This document shows, one piece after another, positions 41,701 to 50,197 of a DNA stretch of 56,230 nucleotides (positions within the stretch are counted from its first letter, which is position 1; each line of letters begins with the position of its first letter). Both the position numbers and the translations under genes were made by a program. Below the pieces are notes generated by a model. That model saw nothing but the letters and a program-made list of their open reading frames with translations. It had not been told where the DNA came from and did not search any database. Source of the stretch: an uncultured Ruminococcus sp. (lineage in GTDB: Bacteria > Bacillota > Clostridia > Oscillospirales > Acutalibacteraceae); the NCBI GenBank assembly GCA_902773325.1, contig CACYDW010000074.1:1-56230 (forward strand), read 5' to 3'.

Positions 41701-44700
41701 GCTCTTTTGCGTTGTCAACCATACAGGTGTCATGGGGCAGACAGCCCATACCGCTTTCGCCGTAGGTTGCAACTGCCATGATGCCGATGCCGTTGGTTGC
41801 GATATCATTTGCTGTTATGCCGAGATACTCAAGGGGCATAGTCATAATGCAGAAGGTATCCTGTGTTTTGCTGTGGTTGGTTGTAAGGAAGTCTACCCAT
41901 CTGCTGGATGTGCTTTCAATATCGGCAGGCTTATATCCCGCATTGCCGTTGTCATTGATGCCCATCATTGTAGAGCCGAAGAAACCATCTTCCCATGCAA
42001 GGGAAGCACCCGGAAGGGGCTGCTGATAACCGAAGCCGATTTTCTTGTTGTAGTCGATCACGCCGCCGGTTACGGGGAAGATCGCCCAGTTATCAATGCC
42101 TTCCTTAGGAGAATACATGATAACTCTGTCTACCTTTGTGTCGCCGCCGAAGGTAACCTGCGTATTCCATACGGTGGACTGTGTGGTGCTGTTGGTAGAA
42201 CCGTCTGTGTAGTCGCCGGTCTTGGTGTCGAGGAGGATCATCTGCGGGATATTCGCATCTGCGCCGTTCGGCTTGCCTCTGCCGGTCTGCGGAGATTCCT
42301 GAGCCGGGTCAATGATGTCGGTAACGTTGGTATACTGGATACCGATATAGAGGTTTGTATCGTCCCATGCTGCATAGAGTGCATAGAGGTCGAATTTCGG
42401 AGCTTCATGCGTACCTCTGAAAGCACCGGGGTCATCGTTGGCGATACCCTGTGCAACGAGAGTTTCTGCCGTGAAGTCGCTTGCGCTGGTAATAGTTTTC
42501 TTTGCGCCTACATTGCCGCCGGGGTTGGTAGCGTAATAGGTGCATGAAGAAGCTGCGGAAGAAGCTGTGGTCTTCTTGACATACTGCTTTTCATAGGTAA
42601 AGGTGTAGGTCTTGGTGGTAGATCCGTCTGTTGCAGTGGTTTCAACGGTTACGGTCGAATCACCGATCTTGCCTTCGCCGATGGTAACGGTCTGTGTACC
42701 TGTAAAGGTCTTTGTAGGACCGCCGTCAACGCTGTATGTACCGCCGGTTGCATTGGAAAGGGAGAGTGTAATGTCAAGTGTTTCAGTTGTAAAGCTGGTA
42801 CCGCTTGCCTTGCTGGATGTTACCGTAGGAGTGGGAACATCGGGCTTTGTAACGGTAACGGTAGTGGTAGCTGTTGCAGAGCCTGAGGAATCAGCCGCAG
42901 TCACCGTAATGGTATAGGAGCCTGCCTCTGTAGGAGTCCAGGTAGCCTTATTATTGGCACTTGCAGCCTGAATGGTGGTTGAGCCTGTCTTGAAGGTATA
43001 GTTGACAGTGCCGGTAGAGCCTGTTGCAGTTGCAGTCAGGGTTACGGCAGTGCCGGTTTCTACGCTGGAAGCCGAAGCAGCGAGCGAAACCTTCAGACTC
43101 GGTGTGGGCGGAGAATAGGGCTTCCAGGAGTTGCCTGAGCTGAACAGCATGGATGTGCCGCCGATCGAAAGGCCGGGCTGCATATTAGCAGGATATCTGT
43201 TGGTAGCGCTGCCTGCATCGGAGAAGATGACCCTGCCGTTTTCATAGCCTGTAACATCAAGCTCATAATAGGTAGAGCCCTTCGTCATAGCAGTGCCGGG
43301 CCATGCACTCATGCTCTGAGCTGTTTCACCATCACCGTTATATACATAAGCGGTGGGGGTACTCCAGTTATAGCTGCTGTTGTCGAAGTAGATCTTCGTA
43401 GAAGCATTGGGATCTCTCTTGGTGTACTTATAGGTTGCCGTAGAGGTTGAACCGTCTGACTTGGTACCTGTCAATGTCAGAGTAATGGTGGTACCAACAT
43501 CGCTGGAAGCGCCGATGGTGATCTTCTGACCGTCTGTATAGGAGCCGGAAGCACCTTCGGTGGTGGTATACTGCGGGTTGGTAACGTCGGTAGCATTAAG
43601 GGTGACGGTAATAGAGTCGTCAAAGGGTGTATCGCCGGGAGTAGCCGAAACACCGCCCATCGGACCGGGATTGTAAACAACTGCGATACCGGTATCGCCG
43701 ATATTACCGCTGATAGTACCGCCGGATACGGTAAAGGTGTTGCCGGATACCTGATCCTTATAGCTGCCGTCTGCTATCTTGTGAGCTGCAACGCTTACAG
43801 AGGTAGAACCGCCGCTTACATTGATCAGAACAACGCCGCTCGTACCGCGCTCATTATAGGCGATCGAGCTGCTGGAGGAGAGATACTCGCCCTGACCGTT
43901 GAAGTAGTTATGGAACTTGTTGACCTCTACTACTTCCTTGTTGAAGCACTGTGTAGAGAGGATCTCACCGATCTTACCATTTCTCCAGCCGTTGGTACGT
44001 GCAAAGTAGAGAGCGGTAGCCTGGTTTCTGGAAGCGACCATTGCCCAGGTCTTGTTGATGTTGGAATCCGAAACATAGGTAGATTCCTTGCTGTCGTTGG
44101 AGTAAGTGTCATGGGATTCTGCCCAGAGTACAGTCTTGTTGGGTGCTGCGCCGAGCTTATAGTTGGAGGCTGCCGCACCTGCTGCGTTGCCGTCTGCAAC
44201 AGAGCCTCTGATCTCATTACCGGTCTTGTTGTCGGTAACGGACATATACTGGGTATAAGCACCTACCGAAGGACCCTGTGTACCGTCAAGGATCTCACCG
44301 TAGCAATAAAGCTCGCCGTAAGTACCCTTAGTCGAGTAGTAATCTCTTGCTGCGGGGATAACGGTCGACCAGAAGGTATACTGAGTACCTTCCTCGGGAA
44401 CACTGATGTGCTTTGCAGCGTCGAAGCGGAAGCCGTCTGCACCGCAGTCAATACATTCCTTGAGGTAGTTGACAACGTAGTTCTGAATCTTGCTGCTTTC
44501 TGTGTTGAGGTCAGGCAGACCGCCCATACTGCTGTGGGTGATGCTGTAACGATCCTGATAGTTGATCTCAACGAAGCCCTCCGGATGCCAGCAGCTGGAG
44601 TCATTCCTGATGTCATCGGGAATAGAATTGGAAAGGTCATACTTGGTCTGGTTGCCGAGGTGGTTGGCAACAACGTCAACGATAACGTGAATGCCATACT

Positions 44701-45118
44701 TGTGAGCTTCGGCGCACATCGCGGTAAAGTCTGCCTTATTTCCGAGAGCAGAGCCGCCTGTGTTGTCGATTGTGAAGTTAGCGGGCTGATAGTAAACCCA
44801 CCATACTTCATTGGTCTTTCCTGCCGTAGCTTCCTTTGCCTGCTGGATAACCGAGGTCTGAACAGCGGTATAGCCGGATTCAGCAATCTTCTGCATATTT
44901 GCTTTGATGTTGTTGAACGACCATTCCCATGCGTGCAGAATAACGCCTTCCTGAACGGTATTCATCAATCCGTAGCTGTTGGAAGCAGCCTCTACGGGTG
45001 TGGAAGCCAGCGTACTGCCCAGTCCTGTGAAGCTGGTAGCAAGAAGAGCTGCTGTCATAAACAGGCTCGAGATTCTGCTGCCGATTCCCCAGCGGGATTT
45101 TCTGGTTGCACTGTTCAC
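38798..45118 (-). CDS. Giant secreted alpha-amylase (GH13_28-like) with starch-binding, CBM9/DOMON-like and nine Ig-like modules
   Basis: Endo-acting alpha-1,4-glucan hydrolase, 2106 residues. The signal peptide (about 1-45) is followed by a GH13 domain very like Bacillus subtilis AmyE: GVILHAWEWSFNNIKANM, nucleophile Asp in DGFRFDAAKH (about 236), acid Glu in YGEILDG (about 277) and Asp in ESHDTYSND (about 335). Next come a starch-binding module of CBM26 type (about 570-670, KIYFDNSSYNWSTPTAYVYN), Ig/PKD-like domains (about 675-850), a CBM9/DOMON-like domain (about 860-1180, LYAAWDDTNLYIGIQYT), another PKD-like domain and nine tandem Ig-like modules to the C-terminus. There is no dockerin, SLH domain or LPxTG motif. 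The start is GTG at 45118, with AAAGGAG 11 bp upstream. It is divergent from pullulanase 2 across an AT-rich gap. Confidence 0.92.
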   Translation of the reverse strand: MNSATRKSRWGIGSRISSLFMTAALLATSFTGLGSTLASTPVEAASNSYGLMNTVQEGVILHAWEWSFNNIKANMQKIAESGYTAVQTSVIQQAKEATAGKTNEVWWVYYQPANFTIDNTGGSALGNKADFTAMCAEAHKYGIHVIVDVVANHLGNQTKYDLSNSIPDDIRNDSSCWHPEGFVEINYQDRYSITHSSMGGLPDLNTESSKIQNYVVNYLKECIDCGADGFRFDAAKHISVPEEGTQYTFWSTVIPAARDYYSTKGTYGELYCYGEILDGTQGPSVGAYTQYMSVTDNKTGNEIRGSVADGNAAGAAASNYKLGAAPNKTVLWAESHDTYSNDSKESTYVSDSNINKTWAMVASRNQATALYFARTNGWRNGKIGEILSTQCFNKEVVEVNKFHNYFNGQGEYLSSSSSIAYNERGTSGVVLINVSGGSTSVSVAAHKIADGSYKDQVSGNTFTVSGGTISGNIGDTGIAVVYNPGPMGGVSATPGDTPFDDSITVTLNATDVTNPQYTTTEGASGSYTDGQKITIGASSDVGTTITLTLTGTKSDGSTSTATYKYTKRDPNASTKIYFDNSSYNWSTPTAYVYNGDGETAQSMSAWPGTAMTKGSTYYELDVTGYENGRVIFSDAGSATNRYPANMQPGLSIGGTSMLFSSGNSWKPYSPPTPSLKVSLAASASSVETGTAVTLTATATGSTGTVNYTFKTGSTTIQAASANNKATWTPTEAGSYTITVTAADSSGSATATTTVTVTKPDVPTPTVTSSKASGTSFTTETLDITLSLSNATGGTYSVDGGPTKTFTGTQTVTIGEGKIGDSTVTVETTATDGSTTKTYTFTYEKQYVKKTTASSAASSCTYYATNPGGNVGAKKTITSASDFTAETLVAQGIANDDPGAFRGTHEAPKFDLYALYAAWDDTNLYIGIQYTNVTDIIDPAQESPQTGRGKPNGADANIPQMILLDTKTGDYTDGSTNSTTQSTVWNTQVTFGGDTKVDRVIMYSPKEGIDNWAIFPVTGGVIDYNKKIGFGYQQPLPGASLAWEDGFFGSTMMGINDNGNAGYKPADIESTSSRWVDFLTTNHSKTQDTFCIMTMPLEYLGITANDIATNGIGIMAVATYGESGMGCLPHDTCMVDNAKEPYVSDDSTSGEKCDADQITVPLASVGKSGGVVPVPPPTPSLPLQVNFGTDKSAPQLTTTALTLKGIGYGGTAPYSYEFSVDGTVVKAKSSTDTYSWKPGTAGSHTIKCVITDSTGATATVSKTFTAESTNPNELVNSSKISATTIAKNGSVTVTGAASGGSGSYTYAVLYRKSGASSWTTKQDFSSTKSTSITFSTAGQYEVCSKVKDSSGTVAEKTFNVTVQDDDPTTLVNNSTLASSSVTLGSKVTVKGAASGGSGSYTYAAYYKLTSASSYTTARDFGSTANISFTPSKEGKYDVCSKVKDSSGTIAKKYFTVTVTASELVNNTTLAADSITLGSKATVKNAASGGSGSYTYYVYYKKSSDSSWVTAQDGTSATSATFTPGKAATYNVCSKVKDSKGDTAKKYLTLKVTEALTNKSTVSATSIELGKTVTVKCAASGGSGYYNYAVLYKKSSDSSWVTAQDYKSTSSVTITPKKATTYNICVKVKDSAGTVAKKTINVKVVAALTNNAKLAATSINLGNSATVKNAATGGSGSYTYYVYYKKTSDSDWVTAQDGTTATSVTFKPGKATTYDVCSKVKDSAGTIAKKYLTLKVTAALTNNASLAATSITLGNKATVKNAATGGSGSYTYYVYYKKTSDSDWVTAQDGTTATSASFKPGKATTYDVCSKVKDSKGTIAKKYLTLKVTSASALTNNTTLAATSVVLGNKVTVKNAAAGGSGTYTYGVYYKLSSASDWTTVQTATKASGVAFQPTKAGTYSVCSKVKDSAGTVVKKYLTVKVTSASLTNATTVSDTSVTLGNSVTVFNAATGGSGTYSFASYYKLTTDSSWTTVQSLSTVAGASFTPTKTGSYDVCSKVQDSAGTLVKKYFVVKVTKAALTNKSTISATSVNKGTKVTIKNAASGSSSYKYANYYMSENDTGWTTLQSYTTTTSVSFTPAAAGSYQVCSKVKDGSDNIVRKYFIVTVK
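38801..41312 (-). repeat. Nine tandem ~279-bp Ig-like module repeats (amylase gene)
   Basis: Units of 91-96 codons run to the C-terminus. Units 5 and 6 (about 39632-40189) are nearly identical at DNA level, which marks recent duplication or gene conversion. Each unit carries TNxxTLxAxSxxLGxxVTVK, GGSGxYTY and VCSKVKDSxGT signatures. Confidence 0.95.
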
Positions 45119-45982
45119 TAAGAATCACACTCCTTTGTAAAATATAATCGGCATCTTACCAAATGCCATTGCTCCAAGACCTCCTGATATCCCCTTCATA
45201 CAGCGCAGAAAAGCACATTGCCTTGCCGCAGAAAAACCGTTTGTGACAAAGCAGTGCAAACCTCCGCATTGTATATATCATTCAGTCTTTGTTGCTATTA
45301 TAATACCATTTTTCTCTGATTTTTGTAAAGTAGAAAAAAACAAAAATAGATATTTATTGTTATAAGTATCCATTTTTCATTTTTTATTTCGACAAAAATA
45401 TTTGTGCACAATGCCGATTTTCATTGAATACAAATGGACGATTTGCCGACATTTTCAATCAGTTTTAGTCATTTTCAATAACACAAACTGCCTCTTTTTG
45501 CAAGAAATAACAAGAATTTTTTTCAGCGTTTTGCACATATAGATTTCCGGTTTTCAAATGGATTATTATACATTTTAGCGATTCGCCATCCTTTAACCTT
45601 GAATTTTTTCAAGTTAACAAACGGCTTCGCCGAAGAACCACAAAACCGCCTTTTTCCGTCCGCACAGTTTTATACTAATATCAAATAGACCTGACGACAA
45701 TCTTTGGCGTTAAATCTTTTTCGCCCTGTCTATCTGATATTAGTATTACCCCTGTCTGACAATCCGCCCCGATCTGTTTTTCCGCAAACCGTTTCCGCAA
45801 GAGTAAATACCTCTCAGGACACCAATGCATTTCATTGTCGTTCTGAATATATTTTGCTTTATAGGACAAAAAAAACTGTATATTTCCCTCAAGGAAATAA
45901 AAAATGCAGGGTCTATATTAAACTGTAATTGACGGCAATTCCACCGAAAATCTGACATTATATTATGAAAGAAGGAGTGTTT
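45119..45982. promoter_or_regulatory. AT-rich divergent region between alpha-amylase and pullulanase 2
   Basis: An 864-bp stretch with no credible gene. It is strongly AT-rich around 45290-45600. A TATAAT-like element for the amylase is possible near 45297-45302 (minus strand), but no good -35 box was found. A 75-bp inverted-repeat element lies at 45672-45746. I did not find a convincing CcpA (cre) site. The region must hold the control signals of both starch enzymes. Confidence 0.5.
45672..45746. repeat. 75-bp inverted-repeat element
   Basis: Termini ATACTAATATCAAATAGAC (45672-45690) and the inverse of the same sequence (45728-45746) match at 18 of 19 positions. The 37-bp centre contains GGCG/CGCC. 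No target duplication is obvious. It could be a small MITE or a regulatory hairpin. Confidence 0.75.
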
Positions 45983-48900
45983 ATGCAAACCAAGCTCAGA
46001 AACAGATTCCGCAAAGCCTCTGCCCTGCTGCTGTCGCTTCTGATGTCGGTATCGCTGATACCGTCGGCGGCATCCCACAGTGCAGATGCAGCCAGTTATT
46101 CAACACTGTCTGCCCTCGACCAGTATGCCTACTACGGCAGCGACCTCGGCGCGACCTACACCAAAAATTCAACCACCTTCAAGGTGTGGGCACCTACGGC
46201 ATCAAGCGTAAAAATCAAGCGCTATACCACCGGCAGCGACAGTGAAGCCGGTGCTGCCGTGATCGAAACCAGAGCAATGACCAAAGGCGACCGCGGCATC
46301 TGGTCTGTCACGATTTCGGGTGACCTCAACGGTACATACTACACCTACTTAGTCACGGTTGACGGCACGACCCGTGAAACCGTGGATATCTATGCCCGTT
46401 CAACCGGCGTCAACGGCAAAAGGGGCATGGTGCTCGACCTCGATTCGACCGACCCTGCCGGCTGGGATACCGATACCCGCGTAGACTGTGAGAATCAGAC
46501 GGATTCGATCATCTGGGAGGTACACGTGCGCGATTTTTCCTCCTCATCGGATTCCGGTATGACCAACAAGGGCAAATACCTTGCCTTTACCGAAACAGGC
46601 ACAACCGTCAACAATAACGGCACGAACCCCACCGGCATTGACTACCTTGAGCAGCTCGGTGTTACCCATGTTCACCTGCTTCCGGTCTACGATTTTGCCA
46701 GCGTGGACGAAACAAAGCTCTCCACCGACCAGTTCAACTGGGGCTATGACCCGATGAACTACAACACCCCCGAAGGCTCTTATTCTACCAACCCCTATGA
46801 CGGCAGTGTGCGTGTGAATGAATTCAAGCGTATGGTGCAGTCGCTCCATGAGAAGAATATCGGCGTCATCATGGACGTTGTATATAACCATACCTATTCG
46901 GGCGGTTCTATGCAGAATGACTGGTTCGATTACACCGTACCGGGGTATTATTACCGTCAATCGGCAGACGGCGGCTACTCCAACGCTTCGGGCTGCGGCA
47001 ACGAAACTGCCAGCGACCGCGCAATGTACCAGAAATTCATGATCGACTCCGTTGTATACTGGGCAACGGAATATCATCTTGACGGCTTCCGTTTTGACCT
47101 CATGGGTGTTCACGACACCGATACCATGAACAAGATCCGCGCTGCACTCGATGAGATCGACCCCGATATTCTCATCTACGGCGAGCCCTGGACAGCAGCA
47201 GCCACCACCTGCCCCACCCCTACCGCTGTACAGTCCAATATGTATCTTGTATCGGAAGAAGTGGCAGCGTTCAACGATCAGGTGCGCGATGCCATCAAGG
47301 GAAGCTGCTTCAATGCGGCGGACTGGGGCTTCATTCAGGGCGGCTCGGGCTTTGAAACCGCTCTGAAAGGCGGCATTCAGGCAAACTCCACCAACATGGC
47401 AACCAACAAATGGTCAAAACAGCCCTCCCAGACTGTTACCTATACCTCGGCTCACGATAATTATACCCTCTATGACAAGCTCGTGAAGTCCGTCAACGGC
47501 GGTGTGAACTACGGCACAAGAGATAACACCCTCGTTGCCATGAACAAAATGGCAGGCGGCATTATTCTCACCTCACAGGGTATGTCGTTCTTCCAGGCCG
47601 GCGAGGAATTTGCCCGCAGCAAATACGGCAATGAAAACAGCTATAATGCTTCAACAGCCATCAACCAGCTCAAATGGACAAATACCATCACCTATTCCGA
47701 CATCGTGGACTACTACAAGGGTATGATCGAGATCAGAAAGGCATATTCGCCGTTCAGAGATCCAACCAATACCAGCAACGGCACCATCTATTTCTCACAT
47801 GGAACCAACTGCCCCGAAAAGGTCGTTGCTTTCACCATGTATAACAAGCTCCGCACCGATGAATGGAACTTCGTTGCGGTACTCCACAATGCCAATACCT
47901 CTGCCAAGACCGTGACCCTCCAGACCTACGATGGTGTTACCCTGCCTTCAAGCTGGGTCATCATTGCCAACGGTACACAGGCGGGCACAGAGTCACTCGG
48001 CACTGCTACCGGCAGCACCGTGACCGTTCCTGCCCGCTCCACCATGGTTCTTGTGGATAAGACCAGCTATGACAGCACCTCCCTTACCAAACAGGGCAAG
48101 GTCACGGTCAACCATATCCTTGCCGACACCAACAAGACCGTAAAAACCGAGACCCTCAAGGGTGACGTCGGCAGCCGCTATACCACTGCTCCGCTTTCCT
48201 CTATGCTCAACAACGGCTATCAGCTTTCCTCCTCAACCTCCAACACCAGCGGTACGTTTACTGACGGAACGATCGCAGTAAACTATTATTACACCCTCGA
48301 TACCGCACATTACGGTACAGTCACGATCCAATATATTGATGCCGATACAGGCGCAGCAGTTGCTCCCGAAGAAACCTATACCGGCAGGATCGGCTCGTCC
48401 TATCTCTTCGGCGCAGTCATTGCTGACGGCTATGAGGCAGACGAAAGCCTGACCTCCAATGCAAGCGGTCAGTTCGCAAGCGGAAACAAAAATATCACCT
48501 TCTATTACCATGCTGCCAACAAAGACCTCACCATACATTATTATAATACCTCATGGGACAAGGTCGCCATGTATGTCTATAATGAGTCCGGCACAACAAC
48601 CACCCTCTATACCGGTACATGGCCGGGTACACTGATGACAAATGACGGCGGCGGCTGGTATTCCGGTACAGTCCAGAACCTGTCACAGGCACTGTTTATC
48701 GCCAATAACAACAACCTCGGTTCACAAGACCCCTCCGGCTCATGGGCAAAGGGATACACCGTCAGCGGCGAATGCTGGGTCAAGTCGGAGATCGTCTATC
48801 CCACCGGAAGGGTCAACGTCCGGTATGTCACTACCGACGGAGCGACCCTGCATACCGAGATCATCAAGGGCATTTCGGACGGCACCGTATCCTACACCAC

Positions 48901-50131
48901 CTCTGCAAAGAGCTTTGACGGCTACAAGCTCTCTTCCTCCCCCTCCAACAGCACCGGCAGAATCAAAGAGGCTGCCACCAATGTAACCTACGTCTATGAA
49001 AAGCTTGCCGAACAGGATCCCCTGTCCAATGATTCCACGCTTTCGGCGACATCCATTGATCTCGGCGGCTCTGTAAAGGTCACAGGCGCGGCTTCGGGCG
49101 GCACAGGAAGCTGCACCTACGCGGTCTACTATAAAAAGACCTCCGACAGCGCATGGACGACCGCACAGAATTTCAGCTCCAATAAAACCGTGACCATTAC
49201 ACCTCCCTCAGCAGGTACTTATGAGATCTGCTCCAAGGTCAAGGACAGCAGCGGCACAGTCGTCAAGAAATACCTGAATATCACCGTCAACAGCACACAG
49301 CTCACTAACCAGTCCACCCTTTCGGCAGACTCCGTCAGCCTCGGCAGCTCCGTGAAGGTCACAGGCGCGGCTTCGGGCGGCACAGGCGGCTGCACCTACG
49401 CGGTCTATTACAGAAAGACCTCCGGCAGCGCATGGACGACCGCACAGGGCTTCACCTCCAACAAAACCGTGACCATCACCCCCGATGCGGCAGGTACCTT
49501 CGAGATCTGCTCCAAGGTCAAGGACAGCAGCGGCACAGTCGCAAAGAAATATTTCACGCTCACCGTCACAAGCACACAGCTCACCAACCGATCTACCCTT
49601 TCGGCAGACTCCATCGTCCTCGGCAATTCCGTCAAGGTCACAAGCACGGCTTCGGGCGGCACGGGCGGCTGTACCTACGCGGTCTATTACAGAAAAACCT
49701 CCGACAGCGCATGGACGACCGCACAGGGCTTCACCTCCAACAAAGCTGTGACCATTACACCTCCGTCGGCAGGTTCTTATGAGGTCTGCTCCAAGATCAA
49801 GGACAGCAGCGGCACGGTTGCAAAGAAATATCTGAGCCTTACCGTCACCAATGCACAGCTTACCAACACCTCAAAGATCTCCACCACCGTGGTTTCTGCC
49901 GGAACACCTGTAAAAATCACGTGTGCAGCAACGGGCGGCACAGGCGGCTATACCTACGCGGTCTACTACCAGAGAACCAATGCCGGCTCATGGACGACCA
50001 TACAGAATTACAGCACCAACAAAACCGTGACCATCACACCGTCTACCGCTTATCCACTCCGTTTCTGCGTAAAGGTCAAGGACAGCGCAGGCACTGTCGC
50101 CAAAAAATACTTTACTACTACAACTACATAA
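45983..50131 (+). CDS. Secreted type I pullulanase with MucBP-like, starch-binding and four Ig-like modules
   Basis: A 1382-residue debranching enzyme. The signal peptide is followed by a CBM48-like domain and the GH13_14-like barrel with FNWGYDPMNYNTPEGS, nucleophile Asp in DGFRFDLMG (about 371), Glu in YGEPWTAA (about 400) and Asp in SAHDNYTLYD (about 490). Two MucBP-like domains (about 705-850), a starch-binding-like domain (LTIHYYNTSWDKVAMYVYN) and a third MucBP-like domain follow. Four Ig-like modules end the protein, the last with a Thr-rich tail. Unlike its paralogue at 30.3-33.5 kb it has no membrane anchor. I chose the ATG at 45983 because AAGGAG precedes it; an ATG 18 bp earlier has no site. 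A GC-rich terminator follows. Confidence 0.93.
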   Translation: MQTKLRNRFRKASALLLSLLMSVSLIPSAASHSADAASYSTLSALDQYAYYGSDLGATYTKNSTTFKVWAPTASSVKIKRYTTGSDSEAGAAVIETRAMTKGDRGIWSVTISGDLNGTYYTYLVTVDGTTRETVDIYARSTGVNGKRGMVLDLDSTDPAGWDTDTRVDCENQTDSIIWEVHVRDFSSSSDSGMTNKGKYLAFTETGTTVNNNGTNPTGIDYLEQLGVTHVHLLPVYDFASVDETKLSTDQFNWGYDPMNYNTPEGSYSTNPYDGSVRVNEFKRMVQSLHEKNIGVIMDVVYNHTYSGGSMQNDWFDYTVPGYYYRQSADGGYSNASGCGNETASDRAMYQKFMIDSVVYWATEYHLDGFRFDLMGVHDTDTMNKIRAALDEIDPDILIYGEPWTAAATTCPTPTAVQSNMYLVSEEVAAFNDQVRDAIKGSCFNAADWGFIQGGSGFETALKGGIQANSTNMATNKWSKQPSQTVTYTSAHDNYTLYDKLVKSVNGGVNYGTRDNTLVAMNKMAGGIILTSQGMSFFQAGEEFARSKYGNENSYNASTAINQLKWTNTITYSDIVDYYKGMIEIRKAYSPFRDPTNTSNGTIYFSHGTNCPEKVVAFTMYNKLRTDEWNFVAVLHNANTSAKTVTLQTYDGVTLPSSWVIIANGTQAGTESLGTATGSTVTVPARSTMVLVDKTSYDSTSLTKQGKVTVNHILADTNKTVKTETLKGDVGSRYTTAPLSSMLNNGYQLSSSTSNTSGTFTDGTIAVNYYYTLDTAHYGTVTIQYIDADTGAAVAPEETYTGRIGSSYLFGAVIADGYEADESLTSNASGQFASGNKNITFYYHAANKDLTIHYYNTSWDKVAMYVYNESGTTTTLYTGTWPGTLMTNDGGGWYSGTVQNLSQALFIANNNNLGSQDPSGSWAKGYTVSGECWVKSEIVYPTGRVNVRYVTTDGATLHTEIIKGISDGTVSYTTSAKSFDGYKLSSSPSNSTGRIKEAATNVTYVYEKLAEQDPLSNDSTLSATSIDLGGSVKVTGAASGGTGSCTYAVYYKKTSDSAWTTAQNFSSNKTVTITPPSAGTYEICSKVKDSSGTVVKKYLNITVNSTQLTNQSTLSADSVSLGSSVKVTGAASGGTGGCTYAVYYRKTSGSAWTTAQGFTSNKTVTITPDAAGTFEICSKVKDSSGTVAKKYFTLTVTSTQLTNRSTLSADSIVLGNSVKVTSTASGGTGGCTYAVYYRKTSDSAWTTAQGFTSNKAVTITPPSAGSYEVCSKIKDSSGTVAKKYLSLTVTNAQLTNTSKISTTVVSAGTPVKITCAATGGTGGYTYAVYYQRTNAGSWTTIQNYSTNKTVTITPSTAYPLRFCVKVKDSAGTVAKKYFTTTTT
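49015..50128 (+). repeat. Four tandem ~279-bp Ig-like module repeats (pullulanase 2 gene)
   Basis: Units start PLSNDST, QLTNQST, QLTNRST and QLTNTSK. Units 1-3 are very similar at DNA level; unit 4 is the most diverged and ends in a Thr run. They belong to the same family as the amylase and transglutaminase-like modules. Confidence 0.92.
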
Positions 50132-50149
50132 TGTCCGCACACAAAAATC

Positions 50150-50197
50150 GCCCCCGCCCCGCCGCAGCTTCACATACTGCGGCGGGGCGGGGCTTTT
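50150..50197. terminator. Bidirectional GC-rich terminator between pullulanase 2 and mfd
   Basis: A 16-bp stem, CCCCGCCCCGCCGCAG against CTGCGGCGGGGCGGGG, with a 9-nt loop. TTTTC follows on the plus strand and ATTTTTG on the minus strand. Confidence 0.9.

Noticed and set aside
43781..45121. A 446-codon plus-strand frame opposite the amylase catalytic region
   Set aside because: Antisense shadow of the GH13 domain, which has full family motifs. The frame is open because of the amylase codon bias.
45225..45245. A CcpA (cre) site near the amylase start
   Set aside because: The best candidate around AAACCGTTTGTG misses several fixed positions of the cre consensus.
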